Assembly (NCBI RefSeq): GCF_007290395.2
Contig: NZ_CP041656.2
Span: 5,084,001-5,148,000, forward strand
From: Bradyrhizobium cosmicum
Lineage (GTDB): Bacteria; Pseudomonadota; Alphaproteobacteria; Rhizobiales; Xanthobacteraceae
Reading direction: 5' to 3'
DNA: 64,000 bases
This document shows, piece by piece, positions 19,002 to 28,120 of this stretch; within the stretch, counting starts at the first letter, position 1; each line of letters begins with the position of its first letter. The notes under the pieces were generated by a model. The model made no database searches. It was not told the DNA's origin and saw only the letters and a list, made by a program, of their open reading frames with translations. Position numbers and translations under genes: made by a program.

Positions 19002-19409
19002 ATGACATATCCGATCTCCGAGATTGAGGGCCTGCCGGCCTTTGCCGCCAACAAGTTGAAGGCGCAGGGAATCCGCACGACCGACGCGCTGCTCGAGGCG
19101 GCGTCTACCGTGAAGGGCCGCAAGACGCTTTCCGCCAAGACCGGTATCAGCGAGCAGCTGCTGCTCGAATGGGCCAACGTCTCCGACTACATGCGCATCC
19201 CCGGCATGGGCCGTGCCAAGGTCGGCCTGGTTCGCGCCGCCGGCGTCACCACCGTGCGGGAGCTCGCCTATCGAAACCCGGCAAGGCTCGCCCAGAGCAT
19301 GCGCGAAGCCAACGAGAAGAAGAAGCTCGTCCGCATCCTGCCTTCCGAGAAGTCTGTCTGCGACATCATCGCCAAGGCGAAGAAGCTGCCGCCGAAGATC
19401 ACGTATTAG
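19002..19409 (+). CDS. DUF4332 domain-containing protein (helix-hairpin-helix type)
   Basis: A 135-residue protein with two helix-hairpin-helix-like repeats: IEGLPAFAANKLKAQGIRTT and MRIPGMGRAKVGLVRAAGV, each followed by a TxxEL helix. This is the DUF4332 pattern. Helix-hairpin-helix units commonly bind DNA non-specifically, so nucleic-acid binding is a reasonable guess, not a demonstrated role. It is downstream of the DUF2267-like gene in the same direction; a 159-bp repeat element begins 25 bases after its stop. Confidence 0.85.
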   Translation: MTYPISEIEGLPAFAANKLKAQGIRTTDALLEAASTVKGRKTLSAKTGISEQLLLEWANVSDYMRIPGMGRAKVGLVRAAGVTTVRELAYRNPARLAQSMREANEKKKLVRILPSEKSVCDIIAKAKKLPPKITY

Positions 19410-19434
19410 CTCAAGCCTTCTCCCTTCATTCTCT

Positions 19435-19593
19435 CCGTCATCGTGAGGTGTGAGGCGCGCGGTGCGCAGCACCGTGCGGAGAGAATCGAAGGATGCACGG
19501 CCAGCGCCAGACCGGGCTGTCACCCTTCGAGGGCCGCTCAGGAAGCGGCCACCTCCAGCGACAACGGCTCCGCCGTTGCGCGGGGATGACGGT
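19435..19593. repeat. 159-bp dispersed repeat, copy A
   Basis: Closely matches 58177-58335 over its whole length (copy B, also 159 bp). The ends form a terminal inverted repeat, CCGTCATC at the left and GATGACGG at the right. Inside are hairpins such as CGGTGCGCAGCACCG and CAACGGCTCCGCCGTTG. No open frame. This looks like a short non-autonomous repeat (MITE- or REP-like) of the kind scattered in Bradyrhizobium chromosomes. It lies just before folP, so longer folP starts that run through it are unlikely. Confidence 0.85.
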
Positions 19594-19660
19594 CATGGAG
19601 TGGCGCGCACTGCCCAATCCCGCCTTGAATCCCCCCTCCCCGACCGCTAAAGCGGGCGGC

Positions 19661-20521
19661 ATGAACGCCTCGCCATCCCCATCCGTCCCCCAGGCCGGCT
19701 CGGCCGGGCCCGACGTGGTGCGGACATTGCTGGAACGGCCGATCCCGGCAGTGATGGGCGTGCTCAACATCACCCCGGACTCCTTCTCCGACGGCGGCGA
19801 GTTCATTGCGCCCGCGCTGGCGCTGCAGCGGGCACGGGCGATGATCGATGCCGGCGTCGACATCATCGACATCGGCGCGGAATCGACCCGGCCCTACACG
19901 GGCGCCCGGCCGGTCACGGCGGCGGACGAGATCGCCCGGCTGAAGCCGGTGATGGCCGACCTGGTGGCGCTCGGCGTGCCGGTGTCGATCGACAGTATGA
20001 AAGCGGAGGTCGTGGCTTTCGCGCTCGACCAGGGCGTTACGATCGCCAACGACGTCTGGGGCCTGCAACGCGACGCCGCCATGGCGCCGCTGGTCGCCGC
20101 AAGGGGCGTCCCCGTCATCGTCATGCACAACCGCGACAACGTCGATTCCGCCATCGACATCGTCGCGGACATGAAGACGTTCTTCCTCCGCTCGCTGGAT
20201 ATCGCCGCCAAAGCCGGCATTGTGCGCGAGAAGATCGTGCTCGATCCCGGCATCGGCTTTGGCAAGACCGCCGAGCAGAGCATGATCGCGCTGGCGCGCT
20301 TACGCGAATTCGACATGTTCGGCCTGCCGATCCTGGTCGGCGCCTCGCGCAAGCGCTTCATCGCATCGGTGTCGCCGTCGGAGCCGAAAGAACGGCTCGC
20401 GGGCTCGATCGCCGCGCACCTGATCGCCGCCCAGCGCGGCGCCAGGATCATCCGGACCCACGATGTCGCCGAGACCTTGCAGGCCCTGCGGGTGGCACAC
20501 GCAATCGAGAGCAAGCAATGA
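19661..20521 (+). CDS. folP: Dihydropteroate synthase
   Basis: Condenses 6-hydroxymethyl-dihydropterin pyrophosphate with p-aminobenzoate to dihydropteroate, the sulfonamide-sensitive step of folate synthesis. The 286-residue TIM-barrel enzyme has the signature MGVLNITPDSFSDGG, DIIDIGAESTRP, the middle IANDVWG segment and the C-terminal GASRKRFI and IIRTHDVAET motifs. The ATG at 19661 (MNASPSP) is chosen because starts further upstream lie in or next to the repeat. It is the first gene of folP-folB-folK and overlaps folB by ATGA. Confidence 0.96.
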   Translation: MNASPSPSVPQAGSAGPDVVRTLLERPIPAVMGVLNITPDSFSDGGEFIAPALALQRARAMIDAGVDIIDIGAESTRPYTGARPVTAADEIARLKPVMADLVALGVPVSIDSMKAEVVAFALDQGVTIANDVWGLQRDAAMAPLVAARGVPVIVMHNRDNVDSAIDIVADMKTFFLRSLDIAAKAGIVREKIVLDPGIGFGKTAEQSMIALARLREFDMFGLPILVGASRKRFIASVSPSEPKERLAGSIAAHLIAAQRGARIIRTHDVAETLQALRVAHAIESKQ

Positions 20522-20886
20522 CCGATACGATCTTCGTGACCGGCCTGTCGATCCACGCTCGCCACGGCGTGATGGATCACGAAACCGAAGTCGGCCAGCG
20601 TTTCATCATCGACCTCGAACTCTATACCGATTTGTCGGAGCCTTCGCGCAGCGACCGGCTTTCCGATACGGTGTCCTACGCCGAAGTCGTGGCGACGACG
20701 ACGGCCGCATTCAAGAACACCAATTACAAGCTCTTGGAGCGCGCGGCCGGCGCGGTCGCGGACGCCATCCTGTCGCACTTCCCGCGCATTCGCGCCGTAA
20801 AGATCACCGTACACAAGCCGCATGCGCCGATCGCCGCAATCTTCGACGACGTCGGCATCATGCTGACGCGCTCGCGGCATCCCTGA
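20518..20886 (+). CDS. folB: Dihydroneopterin aldolase
   Basis: Cleaves 7,8-dihydroneopterin to 6-hydroxymethyl-dihydropterin and glycolaldehyde, the step before FolK. The 122-residue protein has the family's GLSIHARHGVMDHETEVGQRF opening region, the catalytic Glu/Tyr segments (LSDTVSYAEV) and VKITVHKPHAPI near the end. Its start overlaps the folP stop (ATGA), indicating coupled translation. folK begins one base after its stop. Confidence 0.96.
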   Translation: MTDTIFVTGLSIHARHGVMDHETEVGQRFIIDLELYTDLSEPSRSDRLSDTVSYAEVVATTTAAFKNTNYKLLERAAGAVADAILSHFPRIRAVKITVHKPHAPIAAIFDDVGIMLTRSRHP

Positions 20887-20887
20887 G

Positions 20888-21379
20888 ATGGCGAGCGTCC
20901 TCATTGCGCTCGGCGGCAATGTCGGCGATGTCCGTGCGACGTTCGGAAAGGCCATCGCGCATGTCTGCGGCATGACGCAAGGCGTGCTGGTCGCTCGCTC
21001 CTCGGACTATGCGACGCCGCCCTGGGGCGCCGAGGACCAGGATCCCTTCATCAACGCCTGCGTCGAGATCGAGACCGAGCTCGATCCGCACGCGCTGCTG
21101 TTCGTGCTGCAGAAGGTCGAACAGAAATTCGGTCGCACACGCACCAAGGAGCGGCGCTGGGGTCCACGCACGCTCGATCTCGACATGATCGCCTATGACG
21201 ATGTGTCCATGCAGAAGCCTGATCTGACCTTGCCGCATCCGCGCCTGTTCGAACGCGCCTTCGTGCTGGTGCCGCTCGCCGAAATCGCGCCCGACCGTAT
21301 GATCTCGGGCATTCGTGTCCGTGACGGGCTCGCCAGCGTCTCGACGCAAGGCATTGAGCGGCTTCCGGATACCGGTTAA
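20888..21379 (+). CDS. folK: 2-amino-4-hydroxy-6-hydroxymethyldihydropteridine pyrophosphokinase
   Basis: Transfers pyrophosphate from ATP to 6-hydroxymethyl-dihydropterin, making the FolP substrate. The 163-residue protein has IALGGNVGDVRATF at the start, PWGAEDQDPFINAC in the pterin pocket and the signature RRWGPRTLDLDMIAYDD with its metal-binding aspartates. Third gene of the folate operon, so the order here is folP-folB-folK. Some 80 bases separate it from mutA; I see no terminator there. Confidence 0.96.
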   Translation: MASVLIALGGNVGDVRATFGKAIAHVCGMTQGVLVARSSDYATPPWGAEDQDPFINACVEIETELDPHALLFVLQKVEQKFGRTRTKERRWGPRTLDLDMIAYDDVSMQKPDLTLPHPRLFERAFVLVPLAEIAPDRMISGIRVRDGLASVSTQGIERLPDTG

Positions 21380-21461
21380 CCAAAAACAACCGTTTGCAGC
21401 GACGCCCGGCCGTGGCAATTTCGCCTGCGAATAACAAAGCCGTTTGGGAGCCCTTGGCCGT

Positions 21462-23333
21462 ATGACCTCCGTGACTGACGACCTGCCGCTGGCGGCCGAT
21501 TTTCCCAAGGCGACCGTCGAAGACTGGCGCAAGCTGGTCGATGGCGTGCTGAAGGGCGCGCCGTTCGAGAAGCTGGTCGGCAAGACCTATGACGGGCTGA
21601 AGATCGATCCGCTCTATCCGCGCGCCAAGGGCGTTACGCCGGTGGTCGGACGGGCCGCGGCCGCGCCGTGGCAGATCATGCAGCGGATCGACCATCCCGA
21701 TGCGGCAGCGGCGAACGCGCAAGCCTTGCAGGATCTCGAGAACGGCGCGACAGGACTTGCGCTGGTATTCGCGGGTGGCACTGGCAGCCATGGCTTCGGC
21801 CTGGAACCGACGGCCGATGCGGTCGCAAGGGTCTTGAAGGACATTCATCTCGACGCCGGTATCGGTATCGAACTCCAGATCGGGCCGCAGTCGCGGATGG
21901 CCGCGATCCATGTCGCGGAATATGTGAAGAGCAAGGGCCTCGATCCCGCTGCCTGCAACATCCGTTTCGGGCTCGATCCGCTCGCGGCCGGCGCGGTGTG
22001 GGGCCACAGCCCTTATACCTGGGACGAAATCGTTCCCGCCGTCACCGGCGCCATCAAGGGGCTCGCCGCGCTCGGATTCAAGGGACCGTTTGCCTCCGCC
22101 GACGGCCGCGTCATCCACGATGCCGGCGGCTCCGAGGTGCAGGAGCTCGCCTTCGTGCTCGCCTGCGGTGTCGCCTATCTGCGCGCGATCGAAAGCGCGG
22201 GCGTTCCGCTGGAGCAGGCGCAGGGCATGGTCTATGCGCGACTCTCCGCGGATGCCGACCAGTTCCTGACCATGGCGAAATTTCGCGCGCTGCGGCTGCT
22301 GTGGGCGCGGATCGAAACCGCGTGCGGACTCACGCCAAAGCCGCTGTTCATTGCCGCCGACACGGCCTGGCGCATGCTGACGCAGCGCGATCCCTACGTG
22401 AACATGCTGCGCGCGACCATCGCGACATTCGCGGCGGGCCTTGCCGGCGCCAATGCGATCACGGTGCTGCCGCATACGCTCGCGCTCGGCCTGCCCGATC
22501 CGTTCGCGCGGCGCGTGGCGCGCAACACCCAGCTTCTGCTGCTGGAGGAGAGCAACCTTGCCAAGGTCAGCGATCCCGCGGCCGGCGCCGGCGGCATCGA
22601 GACACTGACCGCGCAGCTGTGCGACGCCGCCTGGGCGCTGTTCCAGGACAGCGAGAAGGCCGGCGGCGCCTTCGCCGCGCTTCAGCAAGGCGTGTTCCAG
22701 AGCAAAGTCGCGGCCACGTGGAAAGCGCGCGACGCCAACATCGCAAAACGCCGCGACGTGCTGACCGGGGCCAGCGAGTTTCCCAACCTGCATGAGCGCG
22801 AGACGGCCGTGCTCAAGATGGCGCCGGTCGCGCTCGCACCTTACGGCGAGCAGAAGTACAAGTTCGATCCGCTGCCGCCGATCCGGCTGGCGCAGCCGTT
22901 CGAGGCGCTGCGCGACAAGTCGGATGCAGCGTTGAAGGCGCGTGGCACGCGGCCGAAAGTGTTTCTGGCCAATCTCGGCACGCCCGCCGATTTCACGGCG
23001 CGCGCGACCTTTGCAAAAAGCTTCTTTGAGGCCGGCGGCATCCAGGCCGTCGACAGCGAGGGTTTTGCCGATCCGGCCGAGCTGGCGGCCGCGTTCAAGG
23101 CCTCGGGCGCGGAGCTTGCGTGCCTTTGTTCCAGCGACAAGGTCTATGCGGAACACGCCGAAGCCGCGGCAAAGGCCCTGCAAACCGCAGGCAGCCGACA
23201 TATCTATCTGGCAGGCCGCCCCGCCGAGGCCGAGGCGGCCCTGCGTGCGGCCGGCGTCACGGGCTTCGTCTTCGCTGGTGGCGACGCGCTGGCGACGTTG
23301 CAGGACGCTTACGCCCGGATGGAGCAGGCATGA
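21462..23333 (+). CDS. mutA: Methylmalonyl-CoA mutase small (beta) subunit
   Basis: The non-catalytic partner of the B12-dependent mutase that interconverts methylmalonyl-CoA and succinyl-CoA in propionate and branched-chain amino acid breakdown. The 623-residue chain has the mutase TIM-barrel (KIDPLYPR, GSHGFGLEPTADA, MLTQRDPYVNMLR) and a C-terminal Rossmann-like half, but the cobalamin-ligating DxHxxG motif is absent, as usual in beta subunits (LANLGTPADF sits there). ATG at 21462, with GGGAG about 11 bases before; a TTG at 21444 is an unlikely alternative. The stop overlaps the start of the GFA gene. Confidence 0.94.
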   Translation: MTSVTDDLPLAADFPKATVEDWRKLVDGVLKGAPFEKLVGKTYDGLKIDPLYPRAKGVTPVVGRAAAAPWQIMQRIDHPDAAAANAQALQDLENGATGLALVFAGGTGSHGFGLEPTADAVARVLKDIHLDAGIGIELQIGPQSRMAAIHVAEYVKSKGLDPAACNIRFGLDPLAAGAVWGHSPYTWDEIVPAVTGAIKGLAALGFKGPFASADGRVIHDAGGSEVQELAFVLACGVAYLRAIESAGVPLEQAQGMVYARLSADADQFLTMAKFRALRLLWARIETACGLTPKPLFIAADTAWRMLTQRDPYVNMLRATIATFAAGLAGANAITVLPHTLALGLPDPFARRVARNTQLLLLEESNLAKVSDPAAGAGGIETLTAQLCDAAWALFQDSEKAGGAFAALQQGVFQSKVAATWKARDANIAKRRDVLTGASEFPNLHERETAVLKMAPVALAPYGEQKYKFDPLPPIRLAQPFEALRDKSDAALKARGTRPKVFLANLGTPADFTARATFAKSFFEAGGIQAVDSEGFADPAELAAAFKASGAELACLCSSDKVYAEHAEAAAKALQTAGSRHIYLAGRPAEAEAALRAAGVTGFVFAGGDALATLQDAYARMEQA

Positions 23334-23794
23334 CCGAGGCCAGCAAACCCGTTCTCACCGGCGGCTGCCAATGCGGCGCGGTCCGCTTTGCGTTGACGGC
23401 AGCACCGGAGAAGGTTTCGATCTGCCATTGCCGGATGTGCCAGAAGGCGAGCGGCGCGCCGTTCGCCTCGTTTGCCGACATCAACCGGGCTGACTTCGCC
23501 TGGACCAAGGGGCAGCCGTCGTTCTTCCGCTCCTCCTCGATCGCCGATCGCGGCTATTGCGCGGCGTGCGGCACCCCGCTGAGCTTCGGCCGCATCGACG
23601 GAGATCGCATCGAAATCATGACCGGCGCCTTCGACCGCCCCGACCGGCTGGTGCCGACCCGGCAATACGGAACGGAATCCCGGCTCGGCTGGGTGGTCGG
23701 AATCGCCAATCTGCCGAGCCAGACCACGCAACAGAATTACGGGCCGGAGAAGATGGCGACCATCGTCAGCCATCAGCATCCGGACCATGATTGA
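23330..23794 (+). CDS. GFA family (CENP-V/GFA domain) protein
   Basis: A 154-residue zinc-binding protein of the GFA fold. The cysteine pattern is complete: GGCQCGAVRF, ICHCRMCQKASG and YCAACGTPL. The family was named after glutathione-dependent formaldehyde-activating enzyme, but most members have no proven activity. The gene starts inside the mutA stop codon (ATGA) and ends 36 bases before mutB, so it is embedded in the methylmalonyl-CoA mutase operon. Whether it aids that pathway, for example in handling a reactive metabolite, is only a guess. Confidence 0.9.
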   Translation: MTEASKPVLTGGCQCGAVRFALTAAPEKVSICHCRMCQKASGAPFASFADINRADFAWTKGQPSFFRSSSIADRGYCAACGTPLSFGRIDGDRIEIMTGAFDRPDRLVPTRQYGTESRLGWVVGIANLPSQTTQQNYGPEKMATIVSHQHPDHD

Positions 23795-23830
23795 GCGCCC
23801 AATGCGCCACCCCATGATATGGTTGAAACC

Positions 23831-25987
23831 ATGAGCCGCATTCCGAACTTTGCAGACGTCGCTTTCGAGAGAGCCGCCACCGCCGCACCAATCGGCAGTG
23901 CCGAGCCGTGGCTGACGCCCGAGGGCATTCTGGTGCAGCCGGCCTATGGCGAGGCTGATCTGGCCGGGCTCGATTTCCTCGAGACCTATCCGGGCATCGC
24001 GCCGTTCCTGCGCGGCCCCTACCCGACCATGTATGTCAACCAGCCCTGGACCGTCCGGCAATATGCAGGCTTCTCCACGGCCGAGGATTCCAACGCCTTC
24101 TACCGCCGCAACCTGGCTGCCGGTCAGAAGGGCCTCTCGGTCGCCTTCGATCTTGCCACCCATCGCGGCTATGACAGCGACCATCCGCGCGTCGGCGGCG
24201 ACGTCGGCATGGCCGGCGTTGCGATCGATTCTATCTACGACATGCGCACGCTGTTCGCGGGCATTCCGCTCGACCAGATGAGCGTGTCCATGACCATGAA
24301 CGGCGCGGTACTGCCGATCCTGGCGCTCTACGTCGCCGCGGCGGGCGAACAGGGCGTGCCGCCAGAAAAGCTCTCAGGGACGATTCAGAACGACATTCTG
24401 AAAGAGTTCATGGTGCGCAACACCTATATCTATCCGCCCGCGCCCTCGATGCGGATCATCTCCGACATCTTCGCCTACACCTCGCAGAAGATGCCGAAGT
24501 ACAACTCGATTTCCATTTCCGGCTATCACATGCAGGAGGCCGGCGCGACGCAGGACCTCGAGCTCGCCTATACGCTCGCCGACGGCGTCGAATACTTACG
24601 TGCCGGCATTGCCGCGGGTCTCGACGTCGACCGCTTCGCACCGCGCCTGTCGTTCTTCTGGGCGATCGGCATGAACTTCTTCATGGAAGTCGCCAAGCTG
24701 CGCGCCGCGCGCCTCTTGTGGGCGAAGCTGCTGAAGCCGTTCAATCCCAGGGATCCGCGCTCGCTGTCGCTGCGCACGCATAGCCAGACCTCGGGCTGGT
24801 CGCTGACCGCGCAGGACGTCTTCAACAACGTGATGCGCACGACGGTCGAGGCGATGGCGGCGACGCAGGGCCATACCCAGTCGCTACACACCAACGCGCT
24901 CGACGAAGCGCTGGCGCTGCCGACCGATTTTTCGGCGCGCATCGCCCGCAACACCCAGCTGTTCCTGCAGCAGGAGAGCGGCACCACCCGCATCATCGAT
25001 CCCTGGGGCGGCTCGTATTATGTCGAGCGCCTGACGCGCGATCTCGCGGCCAAGGCATGGGGCCACATCCAGGAGGTCGAGGAGCTCGGCGGCATGGCGA
25101 AGGCCATCGAGGCCGGCGTGCCGAAATTGCGCATCGAGGAGGCCTCTGCCAAGACCCAGGCGCGCATCGATGCCGGCAGGCAGGCGGTGATCGGCGTCAA
25201 CAAGTACAAGCCGACCGATGAGGCGCCGATCGACATCCTCAAGGTCGACAACACCAATGTCCGGCGCCTGCAGATCGACAAGCTGGCGCGGCTGAAGGCC
25301 GAACGCAGCCAGAAGGACGTCGACGCCGCGCTCGCCGCGTTGACGCGCTCGGCCGGCGAAGGCAACGGCAACCTGCTCGCGCTCGCGATCGACGCGGCGC
25401 GGGCGAAGGCGACCGTCGGCGAAATCTCCGACGCGATGGAAAAGGTGTTCGGCCGACACCGCGCCGAGATCAAGTCCATCACCGGCGTCTACAAGCGGGA
25501 GGCGTCAAGCATGGGTAACCGGGTCGAGAAGATACAAGAGCTGATCGACGCCTTCGAGGAGGCGGAAGGCCGCCGCCCGCGCATCCTGGTCGCCAAGATC
25601 GGCCAGGACGGCCACGACCGCGGCCAGAAGGTGATTGCGTCCGCGTTCGCCGACATCGGCTTCGACGTCGACATCGGGCCGCTGTTCGCAACCGCCGATG
25701 AAGCCGCGCGACAGGCGGTCGAGAACGACGTCCACATCCTCGGCGTGTCCTCGCTCGCCGCCGCCCACCTCACCGCCGTGCCGGAGCTGAAGGCCGCGCT
25801 GAAGAAGCAGGGCCGTGACGACATCATGATCATCGTCGGCGGCGTGGTGCCGCCGCAGGATTACGATGCGCTCTATGCGGCCGGCGCCGAGGCGATCTTC
25901 CCGCCGGGCACCGTGATCGCGGATGCGGCCGAGGAATTGATCCACAAGCTGAATGCGCGGCTCGGGCATAGCGAGGCGGCGGAGTAA
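23831..25987 (+). CDS. mutB: Methylmalonyl-CoA mutase large (alpha) subunit
   Basis: Catalytic, adenosylcobalamin-binding subunit. The N-terminal TIM barrel binds acyl-CoA ([52 protein letters not shown]), and the C-terminal B12 domain has the lower-ligand motif GQDGHDRG near residue 595, with [11 protein letters not shown] and [12 protein letters not shown] after it. About 718 residues, the usual length. I use the ATG at 23831 (MSRIPNF); an in-frame ATG at 23819 adds four residues, and neither has a clear ribosome-binding site. Its chaperone gene meaB lies 4 kb downstream on the same strand. Confidence 0.96.
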   Translation: MSRIPNFADVAFERAATAAPIGSAEPWLTPEGILVQPAYGEADLAGLDFLETYPGIAPFLRGPYPTMYVNQPWTVRQYAGFSTAEDSNAFYRRNLAAGQKGLSVAFDLATHRGYDSDHPRVGGDVGMAGVAIDSIYDMRTLFAGIPLDQMSVSMTMNGAVLPILALYVAAAGEQGVPPEKLSGTIQNDILKEFMVRNTYIYPPAPSMRIISDIFAYTSQKMPKYNSISISGYHMQEAGATQDLELAYTLADGVEYLRAGIAAGLDVDRFAPRLSFFWAIGMNFFMEVAKLRAARLLWAKLLKPFNPRDPRSLSLRTHSQTSGWSLTAQDVFNNVMRTTVEAMAATQGHTQSLHTNALDEALALPTDFSARIARNTQLFLQQESGTTRIIDPWGGSYYVERLTRDLAAKAWGHIQEVEELGGMAKAIEAGVPKLRIEEASAKTQARIDAGRQAVIGVNKYKPTDEAPIDILKVDNTNVRRLQIDKLARLKAERSQKDVDAALAALTRSAGEGNGNLLALAIDAARAKATVGEISDAMEKVFGRHRAEIKSITGVYKREASSMGNRVEKIQELIDAFEEAEGRRPRILVAKIGQDGHDRGQKVIASAFADIGFDVDIGPLFATADEAARQAVENDVHILGVSSLAAAHLTAVPELKAALKKQGRDDIMIIVGGVVPPQDYDALYAAGAEAIFPPGTVIADAAEELIHKLNARLGHSEAAE

Positions 25988-26025
25988 GTCCGCCGCCGAT
26001 CTCCGGATTACAAAGGATACGCGTT

Positions 26026-26817
26026 ATGTTCTCCGCGCCAACATTCGTGCGTGCGCTGGCCATGGTCGTGGGTTGCGTCGCATTCCAGGGTGCGACCCAT
26101 GCCGCCGACCCCAAGCCTGACGCCGTCGTCAAGACCAAAAGCATCGAGGCGCGCGTCTTCCTCGACGACAAGATCAAAGCGGATGCGGCGCTGGCAGCCG
26201 ATTGCCTCGCCGAAGGCAAGAAGTGGCTGGACAAGAGTGCCGCCGAAGCCGCCGCCTCGCGCAAGGAGGATCCGCAGTTCTTCAAGGACGGTGGCTGGGA
26301 TTTCGAGCGTAAATATGCGATCCGCTCGGTGGTCGCCGACCGCTATGTCAGTGTGCTGCGCGACGACTACATGAACACCCGCGGGGCCCATCCCAATTCG
26401 GACGTGAACACGATCCTGTGGGACAAGGCCGAGAACAAGCGCATCTCGATCCGCCCGTTCTTCACCGAGACCGTCGATAAGGGCCCGACCATGAAGGCGA
26501 TGGCGAAGGCAGCGATCGCCTCGCTGACAATCGAGAAGAAGAAGCGCGATACCAGCGAGACCGCGACCGACGAATGGTTCAAGGGCGTGGCGCCGAGCCT
26601 GCTCAAGATCGGCGCGGTGACGCTCGCGCCGTCGACCGAAGCGGGCAAGAGCTCCGGCCTCACCTTCCACTATCCGCCCTACGCAGTCGGCCCCTACGCC
26701 GAGGGCGAATATGTCGCATTCGTGCCGTGGGAAACGCTGAAGCCCTACCTCACCCCAGAGGGCACACGCATCTTTGGCGGTGCGCGGCCGAAGGGGGACG
26801 GGGACGAGCCGCAGTGA
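26026..26817 (+). CDS. Exported DUF3298-like protein
   Basis: A 263-residue protein with an N-terminal signal peptide (cleavage near ATHAADP). The mature part has a typical DUF3298 (RsiV C-terminal-like) arrangement: an early EARVFLDDKIKA strand, YMNTRGAHPNSDVNTILWD in the middle and YAVGPYAEGEYVAFVPWETL near the end. In other bacteria such domains occur in exported proteins and in anti-sigma factors that bind lysozyme; here no sigma factor is adjacent. AAGGA precedes the ATG by eight bases. It stands between mutB and the tctCBA genes. Confidence 0.8.
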   Translation: MFSAPTFVRALAMVVGCVAFQGATHAADPKPDAVVKTKSIEARVFLDDKIKADAALAADCLAEGKKWLDKSAAEAAASRKEDPQFFKDGGWDFERKYAIRSVVADRYVSVLRDDYMNTRGAHPNSDVNTILWDKAENKRISIRPFFTETVDKGPTMKAMAKAAIASLTIEKKKRDTSETATDEWFKGVAPSLLKIGAVTLAPSTEAGKSSGLTFHYPPYAVGPYAEGEYVAFVPWETLKPYLTPEGTRIFGGARPKGDGDEPQ

Positions 26818-26910
26818 CCATGTCCTGAGCAGCGACAGGTTGCTCACAGCGCTGTGGTAGCGCTACCTTGCAGCGACCCGGCAAAGCCGACTAGAATGCC
26901 GCCATTAAGA

Positions 26911-26930
26911 GCGCCCGGTTTCACGGGCGC
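26911..26930 (+). promoter_or_regulatory. Hairpin just before the tctC ribosome-binding site
   Basis: GCGCCCG (26911-26917) pairs with CGGGCGC (26924-26930) around a GTTTCA loop. The GGGAGG Shine-Dalgarno of tctC follows at 26935-26940. A stable 7-bp GC stem in the leader could influence translation or transcript stability; this is not proven. Confidence 0.4.
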
Positions 26931-26945
26931 CGCTGGGAGGCATTG

Positions 26946-27938
26946 ATGTCCAAGATTACGCGCCGCGCCTTTGCGGCCTCTTCCGCTGCGGTTGCAGCAT
27001 CCGCCGCATTCGGCCTCACACCCGCGCGCGCACAGGCCTATCCGGCCCGGCCGGTCACCGTGATCGTGCCCTGGGGCGCGGGCGGCGGCACTGACGCCAC
27101 CGCGCGTATCGTCGCAGCGCTGCTGGAAAAGGACCTCGGCCAGCCCTTCAACGTGGTCAACCGCACCGGCGGTTCCGGCGTGGTCGGCCATAGCGCAATC
27201 GCGACCGCGCAGCCCGACGGCTACACCATCGGCATGCTCACCGTCGAAATCTCGATGATGCACTGGCAGGGCCTCACCGACTTGACGCCGAAGAGCTATA
27301 CGCCGCTTGCGCTGATGAACGAGGATCCGCCGGGCATCCAGGTGTCCTCCTCCTCGCCCTACAGGACGGTGAAGGAACTCGCCGACGCCATCAAGGCCGC
27401 GCCTCCTGGCAAGTTCAAGGCCTCCGGCACCGGACAGGGCGGCATCTGGCATCTGGCATTGGTCGGCTGGATGCAGGCGATGGGCCTGCCGGCCAACCAG
27501 GTCGCCTGGGTGCCGTCGAACGGCGCGGCGCCCGCGATGCAGGATCTCGCCGCCGGCGGCCTCGACCTCACCACCTGTTCGGTGCCGGAGGCACGCGCGA
27601 TCATCGAGGCCGGCAAGGCCAGGAGTCTGGCGATCATGGCGCCGGCGCGCAACCCGATCTTCAAGGACGTGCCGACGCTGAAGGAAGCGATGGGCATCGA
27701 TTACGCGACCGGCGCCTGGCGCGGCATCGGCGCGCCCAAAAACCTGCCGCCGGAGCTCGCAACGAAACTCACCGCGGCGCTGAAGAAGGTCTACGACTCC
27801 GCCGAGTTCAAGGACTTCATGAGCAATCGCGGCTTCGGGACCGTGTGGGGCGATGCCGGCCAGTTCGGCAGCTTCATGGACAAGGGCGACGCCCAGATGG
27901 GCGAAGCGATGAAGGCCGCGGGCCTGAGCAAGGCGTGA
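26946..27938 (+). CDS. tctC: Tripartite tricarboxylate transporter substrate-binding protein
   Basis: Periplasmic binding protein of the TTT transporter family, presenting a carboxylic acid to the TctAB membrane pair. The 330-residue protein has an N-terminal signal with adjacent arginines (TRRAFAASS), compatible with Tat or Sec export, then YPARPVTVIVPWGAGGGTDATARI, the carboxylate-binding GGSGVVGHSAIA and the usual FKASGTGQGG and APAMQDLAAG motifs. Start decided by GGGAGG five bases before the ATG at 26946; a TTG just upstream is unlikely. The ligand is unknown: these proteins are very diverse in substrate. Confidence 0.92.
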   Translation: MSKITRRAFAASSAAVAASAAFGLTPARAQAYPARPVTVIVPWGAGGGTDATARIVAALLEKDLGQPFNVVNRTGGSGVVGHSAIATAQPDGYTIGMLTVEISMMHWQGLTDLTPKSYTPLALMNEDPPGIQVSSSSPYRTVKELADAIKAAPPGKFKASGTGQGGIWHLALVGWMQAMGLPANQVAWVPSNGAAPAMQDLAAGGLDLTTCSVPEARAIIEAGKARSLAIMAPARNPIFKDVPTLKEAMGIDYATGAWRGIGAPKNLPPELATKLTAALKKVYDSAEFKDFMSNRGFGTVWGDAGQFGSFMDKGDAQMGEAMKAAGLSKA

Positions 27939-27946
27939 CCTTCGTA

Positions 27947-28085
27947 CCTCGCCCCGCCTGCGGGGAGAGGTCGCATTCGAGCTCCGCTCGAATGCGGGTG
28001 AGGGGGACTCTCCGCGAATCCAACTCTCACCGCCCCCGCGGAGAGCCCCCCTCACCCCAACCCTCTCCCCGCAAGCGGGGCGAGG
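27947..28085. repeat. Intra-operon palindromic repeat element (139 bp)
   Basis: Outer arms of 24 bp (27947-27970 and 28062-28085) are inverted copies with one mismatch. Inside are a smaller hairpin (GCATTCGAG with CTCGAATGC) and a second nested pair (GGTGAGGGG and CTCTCCGCG with their complements downstream). The element sits between the tctC stop and the tctB start, where it could act as an mRNA-processing or attenuation site giving more tctC than tctBA product. Confidence 0.8.
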
Positions 28086-28120
28086 GAGCAGGCCCCCCGA
28101 AACTCTGACAGGATTACGTC

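Noticed and set aside
21051..23201. Open frame of over 700 codons on the minus strand opposite mutA and folK
   Set aside because: The opposite strand has full-length, motif-complete folK and mutA. The antisense product has no recognisable domain and is arginine-rich.
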